From Fervidibacter sinensis (GTDB taxonomy: Bacteria > Armatimonadota > Fervidibacteria > Fervidibacterales > Fervidibacteraceae): a stretch of 64,000 nt of DNA. Of the stretch, positions 52,614 to 62,114 are shown one piece after another. Positions within the stretch are counted from its first letter, which is position 1. The number at the start of each line of letters is the position of its first letter. The stretch lies in assembly GCA_032161045.1 (NCBI GenBank), contig JAVHTH010000005.1. One strand, written 5' to 3'. A program made the translations under genes and the position numbers. The notes under the pieces are model-generated. The model made no database searches, was not told the DNA's origin, and saw only the letters and a program-made list of their open reading frames with translations.

Positions 52614-53447
52614 TCAAACCAGTTCGCCGGGTTTCAAATGCTCAATCAGCCACATGTAATTGTTTGCATTTGCCACCCGGGGCGTTGAAGGGGTGCTGTC
52701 AAGTTCAACACAAATCCAACCTTCGTAATTGGCTTCGCGCAGGACATCCAAAACGCCAGCCAACCGCTCACCGATTGCGCCTTTTCCAAGTTCCCAGAAA
52801 ACATGCTTGACGCGCCCCATTTGGTATCGCTGCTCAAGGGTCATGCCACCAAGAAGCGGGTTCAAGTCCTTGAGATGAATGTAGCCGATGCGGTCTTTGT
52901 ATTTCCGGAATGTGGCAACCGGGTCGGCATCGCCGTAAGCCAAATGGGCTGTGTCAAAACCAGCAAAGACGAGTTCCGGGTCAGTGTTTTCCATAAAAAT
53001 GTCAACCTCTTCCGCCGATTCAATAAGCGTCCATGCGTGATTGTGCAAAACTACTTTGACACCAAACTTCTTCACTTGCCTGGCAATCTCGTTGACGGTT
53101 TCGCAAAAACGCTGGTAATGGCGTTTGGGGGCTTTCCCGGGACGAGGCGAGTATCCGGCGGAGGCGATGATCAAAGTTGAGCATCCAAGTTTCGGGAGCG
53201 CTTCAGCGATTTTTACGGCTCGCTCCGCTTCCTCAGTCCATCCCTTCCAAAAATGACCGCCAACATAAGTTGCAGAACAAGCCAACTTGTGCTCATCCAA
53301 AAGCGATTTCAGTTCATCCAATCTGTCAAGGAAGGCACCAACTGGCGCTTCAATCCCGTGGTAGCCGATTTCGGCGATGTCTTTAACTGCCTCAGCGAAG
53401 TTTCGCCAAGTCAAGGGTTGACATGACAGCCTTACACGCATCCCCAC
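52614..53447 (-). CDS. Sugar phosphate isomerase/epimerase family protein (AP endonuclease 2-like TIM barrel)
   Basis: The 277-residue TIM-barrel protein begins VRLSCQPLTWRNFAEAVKDI and has the metal-ligand pattern of the xylose isomerase-like superfamily: VVLHNHAWTLIESAEEVD, FAGFDTAHLAYGDADPVAT, RIGYIHLKDLN and the final Glu in GWICVELDSTPSTP. Members isomerise or epimerise sugars or inositols, or act on related keto-acids. The substrate cannot be named. The GTG at 53447 has AGGAGGG 7 bases upstream; an ATG at 53441 is an alternative. It is divergent from the aminotransferase gene. Confidence 0.88.
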   Translation of the reverse strand: MGMRVRLSCQPLTWRNFAEAVKDIAEIGYHGIEAPVGAFLDRLDELKSLLDEHKLACSATYVGGHFWKGWTEEAERAVKIAEALPKLGCSTLIIASAGYSPRPGKAPKRHYQRFCETVNEIARQVKKFGVKVVLHNHAWTLIESAEEVDIFMENTDPELVFAGFDTAHLAYGDADPVATFRKYKDRIGYIHLKDLNPLLGGMTLEQRYQMGRVKHVFWELGKGAIGERLAGVLDVLREANYEGWICVELDSTPSTPRVANANNYMWLIEHLKPGELV

Positions 53448-53599
53448 AGCAAATCCCTCCTTTGCTCAGTGCGCGACCTCTCAGCCTCAACAATCATAGC
53501 AGGGATAGCCCCGAACGCAAGTTAGTGTCTACCCCGATAGCGGTTGACAATTTTCGCAGCAAAATTTTAGCCACCAACAGCAAAAGGAGGGAGAGGGAA

Positions 53600-54715
53600 G
53601 TGTTCAACGAGAAAGAACTTTTGCTCGTTCCGGGACCAACACCTATTCCGCCTCAAGTTCAGCGGGCGATGTTGAAACCCGTGATTAACCACCGATGCCC
53701 CGCTTACGAGGAGTTGTTTGCAGGGTTGCAAGAGAAGTTAAGGCGATTGTTCGCGGTCACTGGTGAAGTTTTTGTTTTCCCGGCATCAGGGACAGGAGCG
53801 CTTGAAGCGATGGTGGTCAACTTCCTCTCGCCGGGAGACCCCGTTCTTGTCGTCAGCATCGGTTTTTTCGGCGACAGGTTCGGCGAAATTGCGGAAAGGT
53901 TTGGGGCAGATGTGACTTGGCTGAAACTTGAATGGGGCACAGCGGCAACACCTGAGGTTGTCGCAGAAGCGATGGACAAGGCGTCTAAACCCTTTAAAGC
54001 CGTTTTGTTAACCCACAATGAAACTTCAACCGCTGTCGTCAACCCTGTCCGAGAAATTGCGAAAGTTGTCAAGGAGCGCGGTGCGTTGTTGCTCGTTGAT
54101 GCCGTCAGCGGGTTCGCTGCGATGCCCCTTCCGATGGACGAATGGCAAATTGACGCTGTCGCAACCGCTTCTCAAAAGGCACTCATGACGCCTCCAGGTA
54201 TCGGGTTGGTTGCCGTGAGAGAAGAAGGGTGGGAAGCAGTGGAACGAGCACAAATGCCAAGATACTATTGGGACTTTCGCCTTGCCCGCAAATTCCAAAG
54301 CCATAACCAAAACCCATACACACCACCTGTGACTTTGCTTTACGGTCTGGATGCTGCCCTTGACATGATTTTTGCTGAAGGCACGGAAGCGGTGTTTGAA
54401 AGACACAAGCGAGTTCGCGATTTGCTCCGGAACGGAATCCGCGAAATGGGGCTTGAACTTTTCGTTCCCGATGACAGCATCGCTTCCTGCAGCCTGACAG
54501 CAGTGAAAGTTCCCGAAGGGATCCACGGGGGCGACTTGATCCGACAACTGCGAAACAAATACCGAATTGAAGTTGCGGGAGGTCAAGAACACCTCAGAGG
54601 CAAAATCATCCGCATAAGCCACATGGGTTACATCCACGAGAGCGATATGCTCTTGACACTTACTGCCCTTCGTCTCGCGCTCAGAGATTTGGGTTGGCAG
54701 TGCGGAAAGGCTTAG
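53600..54715 (+). CDS. Class V aminotransferase (serine-pyruvate/alanine-glyoxylate type)
   Basis: The 371-residue PLP enzyme starts NEKELLLVPGPTPIPPQVQR, the standard N-terminus of the alanine-glyoxylate/serine-pyruvate group. It has the INHRCPAYEELF loop, FPASGTGALEAMVVNFLSPG, LLVDAVSGFAAMPLPMDEW, the PLP lysine in TASQKALMTPPGIGLVAVRE and RISHMGYIHESDML near the end. The GTG at 53600 follows GGAGGGAGAGGGAA; the frame upstream to 53423 overlaps the divergent gene. Such enzymes serve serine, glycine or glyoxylate metabolism. Confidence 0.92.
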   Translation: MFNEKELLLVPGPTPIPPQVQRAMLKPVINHRCPAYEELFAGLQEKLRRLFAVTGEVFVFPASGTGALEAMVVNFLSPGDPVLVVSIGFFGDRFGEIAERFGADVTWLKLEWGTAATPEVVAEAMDKASKPFKAVLLTHNETSTAVVNPVREIAKVVKERGALLLVDAVSGFAAMPLPMDEWQIDAVATASQKALMTPPGIGLVAVREEGWEAVERAQMPRYYWDFRLARKFQSHNQNPYTPPVTLLYGLDAALDMIFAEGTEAVFERHKRVRDLLRNGIREMGLELFVPDDSIASCSLTAVKVPEGIHGGDLIRQLRNKYRIEVAGGQEHLRGKIIRISHMGYIHESDMLLTLTALRLALRDLGWQCGKA

Positions 54716-54976
54716 CAAATTCCCGTTTTCGGAGGGCTTGGCTCCTGCCGAACCGAAATTAAGCCGAGGAGTTGATCGGGAAGGAAGGGTTGCTGCCGAA
54801 CCATTAGTCAGGCTACCAGCAGTTTTGTCTCCCTATTCGCTATCCCTTTCAGCGGTGATAAATTCACCAGCGGGAAGGACGCAAAGGGAAAAATCCCTCT
54901 TTACAAAAATCCGAGAGGCGTGCTATTAATTGGGATTGGCTCAAGGCAAACAAAAAAGGCGAAGGAGGGGAGGAAG

Positions 54977-56443
54977 ATGGTGAGCAGAGAGGTTGTCAAG
55001 CAGCGAGTTGTCTATGCTTTGTTGCCGTTGATTGAACGAGCGCTTTTGAGCGACACCTTCCGCGATTGGCTTATCCGCGAGTTGGAACACCACATCTTGG
55101 AACGCTGGCGCAGCGAAGATTCAAACCGCCCAATGAAAGTTCAGCAGGAAAAGGCAGACATCGTTAAAGCGTTAGTCTATTCCTTCCACAGGGCGCTTCA
55201 ACGCAAGCAACTTGCTCCGACGGTTTTGCGAAAACTCCTCAAAAACTTCTTCGGCGCATGCACTTTGTGTTTGGACAAGGAACGGATTGAAGCCATTGAA
55301 GCATTTAAAGCGCGGCACGGTGTTCATCCGCCAACAAGCGTGGTCATCGCACCAACAAAGTTCTGCAACTTGCAATGCACCGGCTGTTACGCCAACTCGC
55401 ACGCAGCAGCACGCGAGTCTTTGGATTGGGAAATTCTTGACCGCATTGTGACAGAGGCGAAGAAACTTTGGGGCATTAGGTTCTTCACCATTACCGGCGG
55501 TGAACCTTTGCTTTACCGCTCGCGCGGTCACGACATTATTGACTTGGTTGCGAAGCACGATGAGTGCTTCTTCCTGATGTATACCAACGGCACGATGATT
55601 GACGAGAAAATGGCAAAGCGGATGGCTGAGGCAGGCAACATAACACCAGCAATTTCTGTGGAAGGCTTTGAAGAAAGAACTGATGCCAGACGAGGGAAAG
55701 GTGTCTTTAAGCGGATATTGAAAGCGATGGCTCACTTGAGGGAAGCAGGAGTGCCATACGGGATTTCATTGACCGCAACGAGAGAGAATGCGGAGGAGAT
55801 TTTCTCGGACGAGTTCATTGACTTCTTCTTTGAGGAGCACCAAGCCCTTTACGGTTGGCTCTTCCAATACATGCCAATCGGTCGCGGCTACACACTTAAA
55901 CTGCTGCCAACCCCAGAGCAACGCCTTTGGATGTGGCAACGGACATGGCAAATCATTCGCGAGCGCAAAATCTTGTTTACCGATTTTTGGAACTGCGGGA
56001 CAATTTCCGACGGTTGCATATCCGCTATCCGAAGTGGTGGTTACTTCTACATTGACTGGAGCGGTAAAGTCATGCCTTGCGTTTTCGTCCCTTATTCGCC
56101 CGTCAACATCGTTGAGGTTTACAAGCGGGGCGGCACCATTGAGGACATCTACAATGTGCCCTACTTCCAAGCGATTCGGCAGTGGCAGGCGGAATACGGG
56201 TTTGCAAAAGACCGACCAGAAGAGCATGGCAACTGGCTCATGCCTTGCCCAATGCGCGATCACCACAAGACGATGCGGGAACTGATTGACCGATACAAGC
56301 CTGAACCCGAAGATGAATCGGCTGCAGCAGCCCTTCAGGACGAAGAGTATTACCGAGGGATGTTGGCTTACAACGAAGCGGTGCGAAAGGTCCTTGACCC
56401 GATTTGGGAGCGCGAATACATTGCACCGCACAGGAAAAACTGA
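54977..56443 (+). CDS. Radical SAM protein with SPASM-like C-terminus
   Basis: The 488-residue enzyme has the radical SAM cluster motif CNLQCTGCY (C-x3-C-x2-C) near residue 135, FFTITGGEPLLYRSRGHD, MYTNGTMIDEKMAKRM and AISVEGFEERTDARRG. The C-terminal region has cysteines in DFWNCGTISDGCISA, VMPCVFVPYSP and LMPCPMRDHH that could hold an auxiliary cluster. About 130 residues precede the radical core. The reaction is unknown. The ATG at 54977 follows GGAGGGGAGGAAG. A MITE has inserted exactly at its stop codon. No obvious peptide substrate gene is adjacent. Confidence 0.9.
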   Translation: MVSREVVKQRVVYALLPLIERALLSDTFRDWLIRELEHHILERWRSEDSNRPMKVQQEKADIVKALVYSFHRALQRKQLAPTVLRKLLKNFFGACTLCLDKERIEAIEAFKARHGVHPPTSVVIAPTKFCNLQCTGCYANSHAAARESLDWEILDRIVTEAKKLWGIRFFTITGGEPLLYRSRGHDIIDLVAKHDECFFLMYTNGTMIDEKMAKRMAEAGNITPAISVEGFEERTDARRGKGVFKRILKAMAHLREAGVPYGISLTATRENAEEIFSDEFIDFFFEEHQALYGWLFQYMPIGRGYTLKLLPTPEQRLWMWQRTWQIIRERKILFTDFWNCGTISDGCISAIRSGGYFYIDWSGKVMPCVFVPYSPVNIVEVYKRGGTIEDIYNVPYFQAIRQWQAEYGFAKDRPEEHGNWLMPCPMRDHHKTMRELIDRYKPEPEDESAAAALQDEEYYRGMLAYNEAVRKVLDPIWEREYIAPHRKN

Positions 56444-56444
56444 T

Positions 56445-56602
56445 AGGAGTTACGCAGTTTAGTAGGGGCGCATGAAATGCGCCCGAAAAAGCGGGCGTGT
56501 TTCATACGCCCCTTACGAGACCAATCTTGAGGAAAAAGATGGCGATTCCTGATTGGTTGCGACTAATGTTGCGCCTAAAAAGGATGCCAACTGCGTAAGT
56601 CC
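56445..56602. mobile_element. MITE-like element, copy 2
   Basis: A 158-bp element has AGGAGTTACGCAGTT at the left and AACTGCGTAAGTCC at the right. It is flanked by the 8-bp direct repeat AAACTGAT (56437-56444 and 56603-56610). The left target copy contains the TGA stop of the radical SAM gene. Inside are the palindromes GGGGCGCATGAAATGCGCCC and GGGCGTGTTTCATACGCCCC. The ends match copy 1 at 6079-6211, but most of the interior differs. There is no coding capacity. Confidence 0.8.
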
Positions 56603-56705
56603 AAACTGATTTGCCAAACAGAAACGCCCAACGGTAAAAAGCCGATTCTGTCATGCAAAATTTCTGCAACTACTTCAGAGGGCACAACTTAGGCGTGCCA
56701 GATTT

Positions 56706-57995
56706 TCATTGCGAAAGTGCTTTCATCGCAAACTTTATGGCTTCCTGCGTTGCTGTCATGGCTTCATCGCTGTGCGCAACGGAAACAAATGCTGCTTCAA
56801 ACTGTGATGGCGGAAAGTAAACTCCACGCTCAAGCAAGGCATGGAAGAAGCGAGCGTAGCGCTGTGTGTCACTCCGCTTTGCCGACGAGTAATCGGTGAC
56901 AGGTTGGTCAGTGAAGAAGACGGTGAACATTGATGCGATTTGGTTGATTTGAACGGGAATGCCGAACTCCTTTGCTGCCTCAGCGATCGCTTCAGTGAGT
57001 TGACGAGTTTTGCTTTCAAGTTCGGGGTAGGGGTTATCGCGCTCAAGGATTTCAAGGGTTTTCAAACCGGCAGTCACAGCAACAGGGTTGCCTGAAAGCG
57101 TCCCCGCTTGATAAACTGGTCCGAGCGGTGCAACCGACTGCATGATTTCCTTGCGACCACCGTAGGCTGCCAATGGGAAACCACCGCCGACGATTTTGCC
57201 CAAACAAGTCATGTCGGGACGAATCCCATAAAGCGATTGAGCGCCGCCGAAAGCCACGCGAAAGCCTGTGATGACTTCGTCAAAGATAAGGACAGTTCCG
57301 TGCTTTTCAGTTTGTTCTCGCAAGGCTTTCAAAAACTCGGGCTTCGGCAAAACAACTCCCATGTTACCTGCAATCGGCTCAACGATGACCGCTGCGATTT
57401 CATCACCCATTGCGTCCATCGTTTTATTGAAAGCCTGAACATCGTTGTATGGCAGCACAATAGTGTCTTGAGCCGTTCCTTCGGGCACTCCGGCGCTGTC
57501 AGGGATGCCGAAAGTCGTTGCGCCAGAGCCCGCCTTGACGAGCAAGTAATCAGCATGACCGTGATAGCAACCTTCAAACTTGACAATCTTTTTGCGACCT
57601 GTGTAACCCCTCGCAACTCGGATGGCACTCATCGTCGCCTCGGTGCCGGAGTTGACGAGGCGAAGCATTTCCATTGATGGGAACGCTTGTTGAATTTTCT
57701 CGGCAAGCAAAACTTCAAGTTCCGTTGGCGTTCCATAAGTTGTGCCTTTTTCAACTGCCTCTTTCACTGCTGAGACAACTTCAGGGTGAGCGTGACCGAG
57801 GATCAGAGGTCCCCATGAGCAAACGAAGTCAATAAACTTGTTGCCGTCAACATCCCACAAGTAGCAACCTTCGCCTTTTGCGACGAAAAAAGGAATTCCC
57901 CCGACGGCTCTGAAAGCCCTAACGGGCGAATTGACGCCGCCGGGCATGAGTTTCTGGGCACGCTCAAAAAGCGCTCTTGACTTTTCGTTCACCAC
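56706..57995 (-). CDS. hemL: Glutamate-1-semialdehyde 2,1-aminomutase HemL
   Basis: HemL makes 5-aminolevulinate in the C5 route to tetrapyrroles. The 429-residue PLP enzyme has MPGGVNSPVRAFRAVGG, VCSWGPLILGHAHPEVV, VNSGTEATMSAIRVARGYTG, KFEGCYHGHADYLLVKAGSG, the cofactor lysine region CLGKIVGGGFPLAAYGG and YQAGTLSGNPVAVTAGL. The GTG at 57995 (or 57992) follows AGGTGATTGAATT. Length is normal. Confidence 0.96.
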   Translation of the reverse strand: MVNEKSRALFERAQKLMPGGVNSPVRAFRAVGGIPFFVAKGEGCYLWDVDGNKFIDFVCSWGPLILGHAHPEVVSAVKEAVEKGTTYGTPTELEVLLAEKIQQAFPSMEMLRLVNSGTEATMSAIRVARGYTGRKKIVKFEGCYHGHADYLLVKAGSGATTFGIPDSAGVPEGTAQDTIVLPYNDVQAFNKTMDAMGDEIAAVIVEPIAGNMGVVLPKPEFLKALREQTEKHGTVLIFDEVITGFRVAFGGAQSLYGIRPDMTCLGKIVGGGFPLAAYGGRKEIMQSVAPLGPVYQAGTLSGNPVAVTAGLKTLEILERDNPYPELESKTRQLTEAIAEAAKEFGIPVQINQIASMFTVFFTDQPVTDYSSAKRSDTQRYARFFHALLERGVYFPPSQFEAAFVSVAHSDEAMTATQEAIKFAMKALSQ

Positions 57996-58012
57996 AATTC
58001 AATCACCTACCT

Positions 58013-58411
58013 TTACGAAGCGGTTCTGACCAATTCCCTGACGCAGGCAGGAAGAGTCTTGCGCGACATATGCGACCTCATACAGAGGCAGCAAATTCCG
58101 TGAAATTCGCAATCGTCATTTGTGCACGAGCAGATTTCTTTGTTTTCGTTTCGTCTTGGGCAATCAATGCCTTCCGCTGAGGCAGCCTCAAGGATGGGTC
58201 TGAAACCGTTTCGGTAAAGGCTCAAAAAGCGTTGAAGTGATCTGTCGTAAGTTCGTTCTACTTCGGGCGAGAAGAAACATCCGGGCAACTCTTCGTCCTC
58301 AAGGTGATAGTGCAAGCAAAGGCAACAGTTACCTTTCCGCGCGCAAGTCGGCCACGAGCAAATACACGATTTCAGGTTTTCCTCCGCTCGTTGACATTCA
58401 ATTTGCGGCAT
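58013..58411 (-). CDS. Cysteine-rich protein with two DUF6485-like units
   Basis: The 132-residue protein contains the same cysteine pattern twice. The first unit has ENLKSCICSWPTCARKGNCC and LCLHYHLEDEELPGCFF. The second has NKEICSCTNDDCEFHGICCL and CMRSHMSRKTLPAC. Each resembles the small DUF6485 family, which probably binds metal. The repeat structure suggests duplication and fusion. The second ATG (58411) is preferred because AGGAGG directly abuts the first ATG at 58417. It is 17 bases upstream of hemL on the same strand, so the two may be co-transcribed. Function unknown. Confidence 0.8.
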   Translation of the reverse strand: MPQIECQRAEENLKSCICSWPTCARKGNCCLCLHYHLEDEELPGCFFSPEVERTYDRSLQRFLSLYRNGFRPILEAASAEGIDCPRRNENKEICSCTNDDCEFHGICCLCMRSHMSRKTLPACVRELVRTAS

Positions 58412-58580
58412 AGTCATCCTCCTTTCACGCAGGTGGTTCTTTCAAAGGGGTGCTTTGTAAGAAAGCCACTACAAGAACACACGCAAAGGGTTATTGTAAA
58501 GCGCTCTCCATCCAGATGCAATTTCGCTTTCGTGCCTTTACAGGCTTGGATGTCGCAGTTAAAATTGCTGATGCGCAGGT

Positions 58581-58658
58581 CGGGGCGTGGCGCAGTTTGG
58601 TTAGCGCGTGGGCATCGGGAGCCCAAGGTCGCCGGTTCAAGTCCGGCCGCCCCGACCA
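58581..58658 (+). tRNA. tRNA-Pro (anticodon CGG)
   Basis: The acceptor CGGGGCG pairs with CGCCCCG. The D arm is GCGCAGTTTGGTTAGCGC. The anticodon stem TGGGC/GCCCA holds loop ATCGGGA, giving anticodon CGG. The T arm is GCCGG-TTCAAGT-CCGGC. The discriminator is A, and CCA is encoded at 58656-58658. The first base C1 is typical of bacterial tRNA-Pro. It lies 4 bases before the end of the convergent mltG gene. Confidence 0.95.
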
Positions 58659-58662
58659 TTTC

Positions 58663-59682
58663 TCATTTTCGCCCTTGTTGAGCGCGCCAGCGTCTGTAGG
58701 CTTCAACCGCTTTCAAGTGCTCTTCATATGTGCTGCTGAAAGTGTGATAGCCATCCCCACGAGCGACATAGTAAAGGTAAGGCACATCGGCAGGTCGCAA
58801 CGCGGCGAGCAAGGATTCCAAACCGGGGCTGCAAATTGGTCCCGGCGGTAAGCCTTTGTAGCGGTAAGTGTTGTAAGGAGAGTCAACCTTCAAGTCGCTG
58901 TAGAGGACCCTCTTCTTCCGTTGTCCAAGCGCATAAAGCACGGTCGCATCAATTTCAAGTTTCATGCCCCTTTTGAGCCGATTGATGATCACACCTGCAA
59001 CGATTGGACGCTCCTCGTCCATCTTGACTTCCCACTGAACCATTGAGGCGATAGTCACCAATTCTCGGAGCGAAAACGGGCAGCGTTCAATTTCGCTGCG
59101 GTGAGGTTTCCAAAACTTTTCAACGAAAGCGTTAACCATCAGTTGGATGAGGAAAGGTTCTTCACCTGACCTAAGCGGTGGGACATAGTAAGTTGCGGGA
59201 AAGAGCAAACCCTCCAAGTCACCTTGCCAATCAAACGGCAATTCAATTTTGCCCTGCGGGTTCTTGACAATTTCCATGAACCGTTCCGCGTTGCCTAACC
59301 CCAATTTTTCAACCCGTTCAGCGATTTCCTTTGCCATCATGCCTTCCCAAACTGTCAGTCTGATGAGTTCGGGGCGCATCTCGGAAAGCAACTTCGTCAG
59401 GTTCCAAAGCGAGATCGGCGTTGGGATGCGATAGATGCCTGCCTTCAAGCGTTGCGGGATCTTGCGCCACCTTGACAGTCGTTCAAACCAAAAACGGCTG
59501 CGGATTAAACCCAAACGCTCAAGTTCATCGCCCACTCGGCTAAAGTCATCGCCTCTGTAAACGATGAGAGTAATTGTCCCCTTTGCTCCCACCGGTGCAA
59601 AAAGAATCCATCCGAACCAGCAACTCAGCATCGCCAGCGCGAAAGTGAGGACGCCGAGCACTATTAACTTGCGACGGTTCAC
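58663..59682 (-). CDS. mltG: Endolytic transglycosylase MltG (YceG-like)
   Basis: MltG cuts nascent peptidoglycan strands at the outer face of the inner membrane. The protein of about 339 residues has one N-terminal membrane helix (LIVLGVLTFALAMLSCWFGW), a LysM-like region (ITLIVYRGDDFSRVGDELER), GLLFPATYYVPP and the catalytic segment ASMVQWEVKMDEERPIVAGV with INRLKRGMKLEIDATVLYAL. It ends with DSPYNTYRYKGLPPGPICSP. The GTG at 59682 follows GGAGGAGAG; the frame extends to 59772 without a better start. Confidence 0.94.
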   Translation of the reverse strand: MNRRKLIVLGVLTFALAMLSCWFGWILFAPVGAKGTITLIVYRGDDFSRVGDELERLGLIRSRFWFERLSRWRKIPQRLKAGIYRIPTPISLWNLTKLLSEMRPELIRLTVWEGMMAKEIAERVEKLGLGNAERFMEIVKNPQGKIELPFDWQGDLEGLLFPATYYVPPLRSGEEPFLIQLMVNAFVEKFWKPHRSEIERCPFSLRELVTIASMVQWEVKMDEERPIVAGVIINRLKRGMKLEIDATVLYALGQRKKRVLYSDLKVDSPYNTYRYKGLPPGPICSPGLESLLAALRPADVPYLYYVARGDGYHTFSSTYEEHLKAVEAYRRWRAQQGRK

Positions 59683-59815
59683 CTGTGTCTCTCCTCCGGC
59701 TGAATTGTAACTCTGACGGTTGCAACTGCTCAAAAAATTTTGAACGAAGACTCGCACTTTCGCAATCTTCAAGGCAAACTATCAAAAACCTCTTTGCCCA
59801 AGGAGTGATGTTGCC

Positions 59816-61477
59816 GTGAAAATCGTGATCATTGGCGGGGGTGCTGGTGGCGCAACTGCTGCAGCCCGAGCACGCAGGTTAGACGAAAGCGCTGAAATCG
59901 TTTTGTTTGAAAAAGGTGAACATGTTTCGTATGCCCACTGCGGCTTGCCTTACTACATCGGCGGTGTCATTCAAAATCGGGATGCTCTACTTGCGTCCAC
60001 GCCTGAAAGGTTTAAGAACCGCTACCAAGTTGATGTGAGAACTCGCACTGAAGTGAAACGAATTTTGAGGGACGAAAAAGCGGTTGAGGTGGAGGAACTT
60101 GATACCGGCAAGGTTTATCGCGAACGCTACGACAAACTAATCCTTTCTCCGGGGGCATCTCCAGTCATTCCGCAAATTGAAGGCGTCAATTTGGACGGGA
60201 TTTTCACGCTTCGCAACCTCAGCGACGCAGACAAAATTGTCCGTTTCATAAACGAACGAAACCCCCAAAGGGCGCTCGTTGTGGGAGCAGGGTTTATCGG
60301 TCTTGAACTGGTTGAGAACTTGAGGCGTCGCGGCATGGAAGTGACCCTTGTTGAAATGCTGGACCAAGTTTTGCCCGCAATGGACGCCGAGATGACGAAA
60401 GTAATTGAAGTGGAACTGAAACGCAATGGGGTTAACCTTGCACTTAACGAGCAAGTCGTCAAGTTTGAACAAGAAGGCGATGCCATTGTGGCGGAATTTA
60501 AATCGGGACGGAAAGTTGAAGTGGACATGGTAATGCTCAGCGTTGGCGTCAAACCTAATACCGAACTCGCATCGTCTGCAGGGCTTGAAATTGGCACAAA
60601 AGGTGGGATTAAGGTTAATGAGTTTCTGCAGACATCCGACCCGGACATTTATGCGATCGGTGATGCAGTTGAAGTCCCACACTTTGTGACCGGCGAACCT
60701 GTTTTGGTTCCACTCGCAGGTCCAGCGAACAGACAAGCGCGAATCGCCGTTGATAACATTTACGGTCGTGGGGTGAAATACAAGGGAGTTTTGGGAACAG
60801 CAATTGTCAAGGTGTTCAACATTGTGGCAGCATCAACGGGTGTGAACGAGAAGACGCTCAACCGACTTGGGATTCGCTATGAGAAGTGCTATCTGCATCC
60901 TTTCGCCCACGCGACTTATTACCCCGGCGCCACTCAAATGACCATCAAACTTCTTTTTTCGCCCAGCAACGGTCGGATTTTAGGGGCGCAAATTGTAGGA
61001 GGCGACGGGGTTGACAAACGAATAGATATCTTCGCTACCGCAATCCTTGCAAGGATGAGTGTTGAGGACTTGACACACTTGGAGTTAGCGTATGCACCAC
61101 AGTTCAGCACAGCAAAGGACGCAGTGAACATCACCGGGTATGTGGCATCAAACATCCTCGTCGGCGATTCGCCTACTGCCCACTGGGACGAAATTGAAAA
61201 CTTCCAAGACGGTGCTTTGATTCTTGATGTTCGGACGCGAGAAGAAGTGATGCTGGGGAAATACCCCGGCGCCGTGAATATCCCGCTTGAAGAGTTGAGA
61301 GAGCATCTTAATGAACTCCCGAAAGACAAAACCATTTTGACCTACTGCAGCGCTGGCTTAAGGGGTTACATCGCCACGAGGATTCTTGTCCAAAACGGCT
61401 TTGATGCCAAAAATTTGAGCGGTGGACTTCAGATGGTTTCGCGCATGCTGCCAGTGAAAGAGTTGGAGCAGCATTGA
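59816..61477 (+). CDS. CoA-disulfide reductase/NADH oxidase-type flavoprotein fused to rhodanese
   Basis: Residues 1-450 form a pyridine nucleotide-disulfide oxidoreductase: FAD motif KIVIIGGGAGGATAAARARR, the single active-site cysteine in SYAHCGLPYYIGG, NAD motif RALVVGAGFIGLELVENLRR, and YAIGDAVEVPHFVTGEPVLV. Residues 460-550 are a rhodanese domain with DVRTREEVMLGKYPGAVNIP and the catalytic cysteine in ILTYCSAGLRGY. The fusion is known as CoADR-Rhod and reduces CoA disulfide or persulfides with NAD(P)H. The GTG at 59816 follows AAGGAGTG. It stands at the head of a redox cluster with a ferritin-like protein and the seleno-peroxiredoxin. Confidence 0.93.
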   Translation: MKIVIIGGGAGGATAAARARRLDESAEIVLFEKGEHVSYAHCGLPYYIGGVIQNRDALLASTPERFKNRYQVDVRTRTEVKRILRDEKAVEVEELDTGKVYRERYDKLILSPGASPVIPQIEGVNLDGIFTLRNLSDADKIVRFINERNPQRALVVGAGFIGLELVENLRRRGMEVTLVEMLDQVLPAMDAEMTKVIEVELKRNGVNLALNEQVVKFEQEGDAIVAEFKSGRKVEVDMVMLSVGVKPNTELASSAGLEIGTKGGIKVNEFLQTSDPDIYAIGDAVEVPHFVTGEPVLVPLAGPANRQARIAVDNIYGRGVKYKGVLGTAIVKVFNIVAASTGVNEKTLNRLGIRYEKCYLHPFAHATYYPGATQMTIKLLFSPSNGRILGAQIVGGDGVDKRIDIFATAILARMSVEDLTHLELAYAPQFSTAKDAVNITGYVASNILVGDSPTAHWDEIENFQDGALILDVRTREEVMLGKYPGAVNIPLEELREHLNELPKDKTILTYCSAGLRGYIATRILVQNGFDAKNLSGGLQMVSRMLPVKELEQH

Positions 61478-61590
61478 AAAACGCAAATATGCCGAAAACT
61501 TTATTGGCTGCGCCATAATCTTAGGCAACGGGTTGGTGCAGTAGTGTGTGATATAGGTGGAAGGTGGGCGTAGCATAGGAGGTGAAGGAG

Positions 61591-62076
61591 ATGGCGATTT
61601 TTAGCGCTGCCGAAATTGTTGACATGGCTTTGGAGATGGAACGGGTTGGGTTCAAGTTCTACACTGCACTTGCTGAGAGTGCTTCCAACGACGAAACCCG
61701 CGCGATGTTCCAGTGGCTTGCAAGTGAGGAACAAGTCCACGAAAAAGAATTTGAGAAACTCCGCGAAGGTGCAGGAACTTACACGCTCCCAGAGAGTTAC
61801 CCCGGCGAATGGCAAGACTATGTTCGGGCATTGATTGAGTCACTTACGATACTTGGTGATGAAGAAATTCGCAAAATCGCTAAAAGCGCCGATTTCGTTG
61901 AAGCATTGAAAGTAGGCATTGCGCTTGAAAAAGATTCCATCCTCTTCTACGAAGCGCTCAAAAAGTATGTCCCCGAGAGCGAACGCAAAACAGTTGACGA
62001 GATAATTGCTCAAGAGCAAAGCCACCTTCGCAGGTTGACTGGCGTGTTGAGGGAATTTCAAAAAGAGTGCCCTTGA
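61591..62076 (+). CDS. Ferritin-like (rubrerythrin/erythrin-type) diiron protein
   Basis: The 161-residue four-helix protein has two diiron half-sites: EMERVGFKFY and ASEEQVHEKEFEKL in the first pair of helices, and LEKDSILFYEAL and IAQEQSHLRRLTG in the second (E and E-x-x-H pattern). It lacks the C-terminal rubredoxin domain of full rubrerythrin. Such proteins reduce peroxide or handle iron under oxidative stress. The ATG at 61591 follows GGAGG by 8 bases; the earlier GTG lies within that site. Its neighbours fit a peroxide-defence role. Confidence 0.88.
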   Translation: MAIFSAAEIVDMALEMERVGFKFYTALAESASNDETRAMFQWLASEEQVHEKEFEKLREGAGTYTLPESYPGEWQDYVRALIESLTILGDEEIRKIAKSADFVEALKVGIALEKDSILFYEALKKYVPESERKTVDEIIAQEQSHLRRLTGVLREFQKECP

Positions 62077-62114
62077 CAGTCCAGATGGTCAGCGAATTTT
62101 TTATCCGGTGTAAG

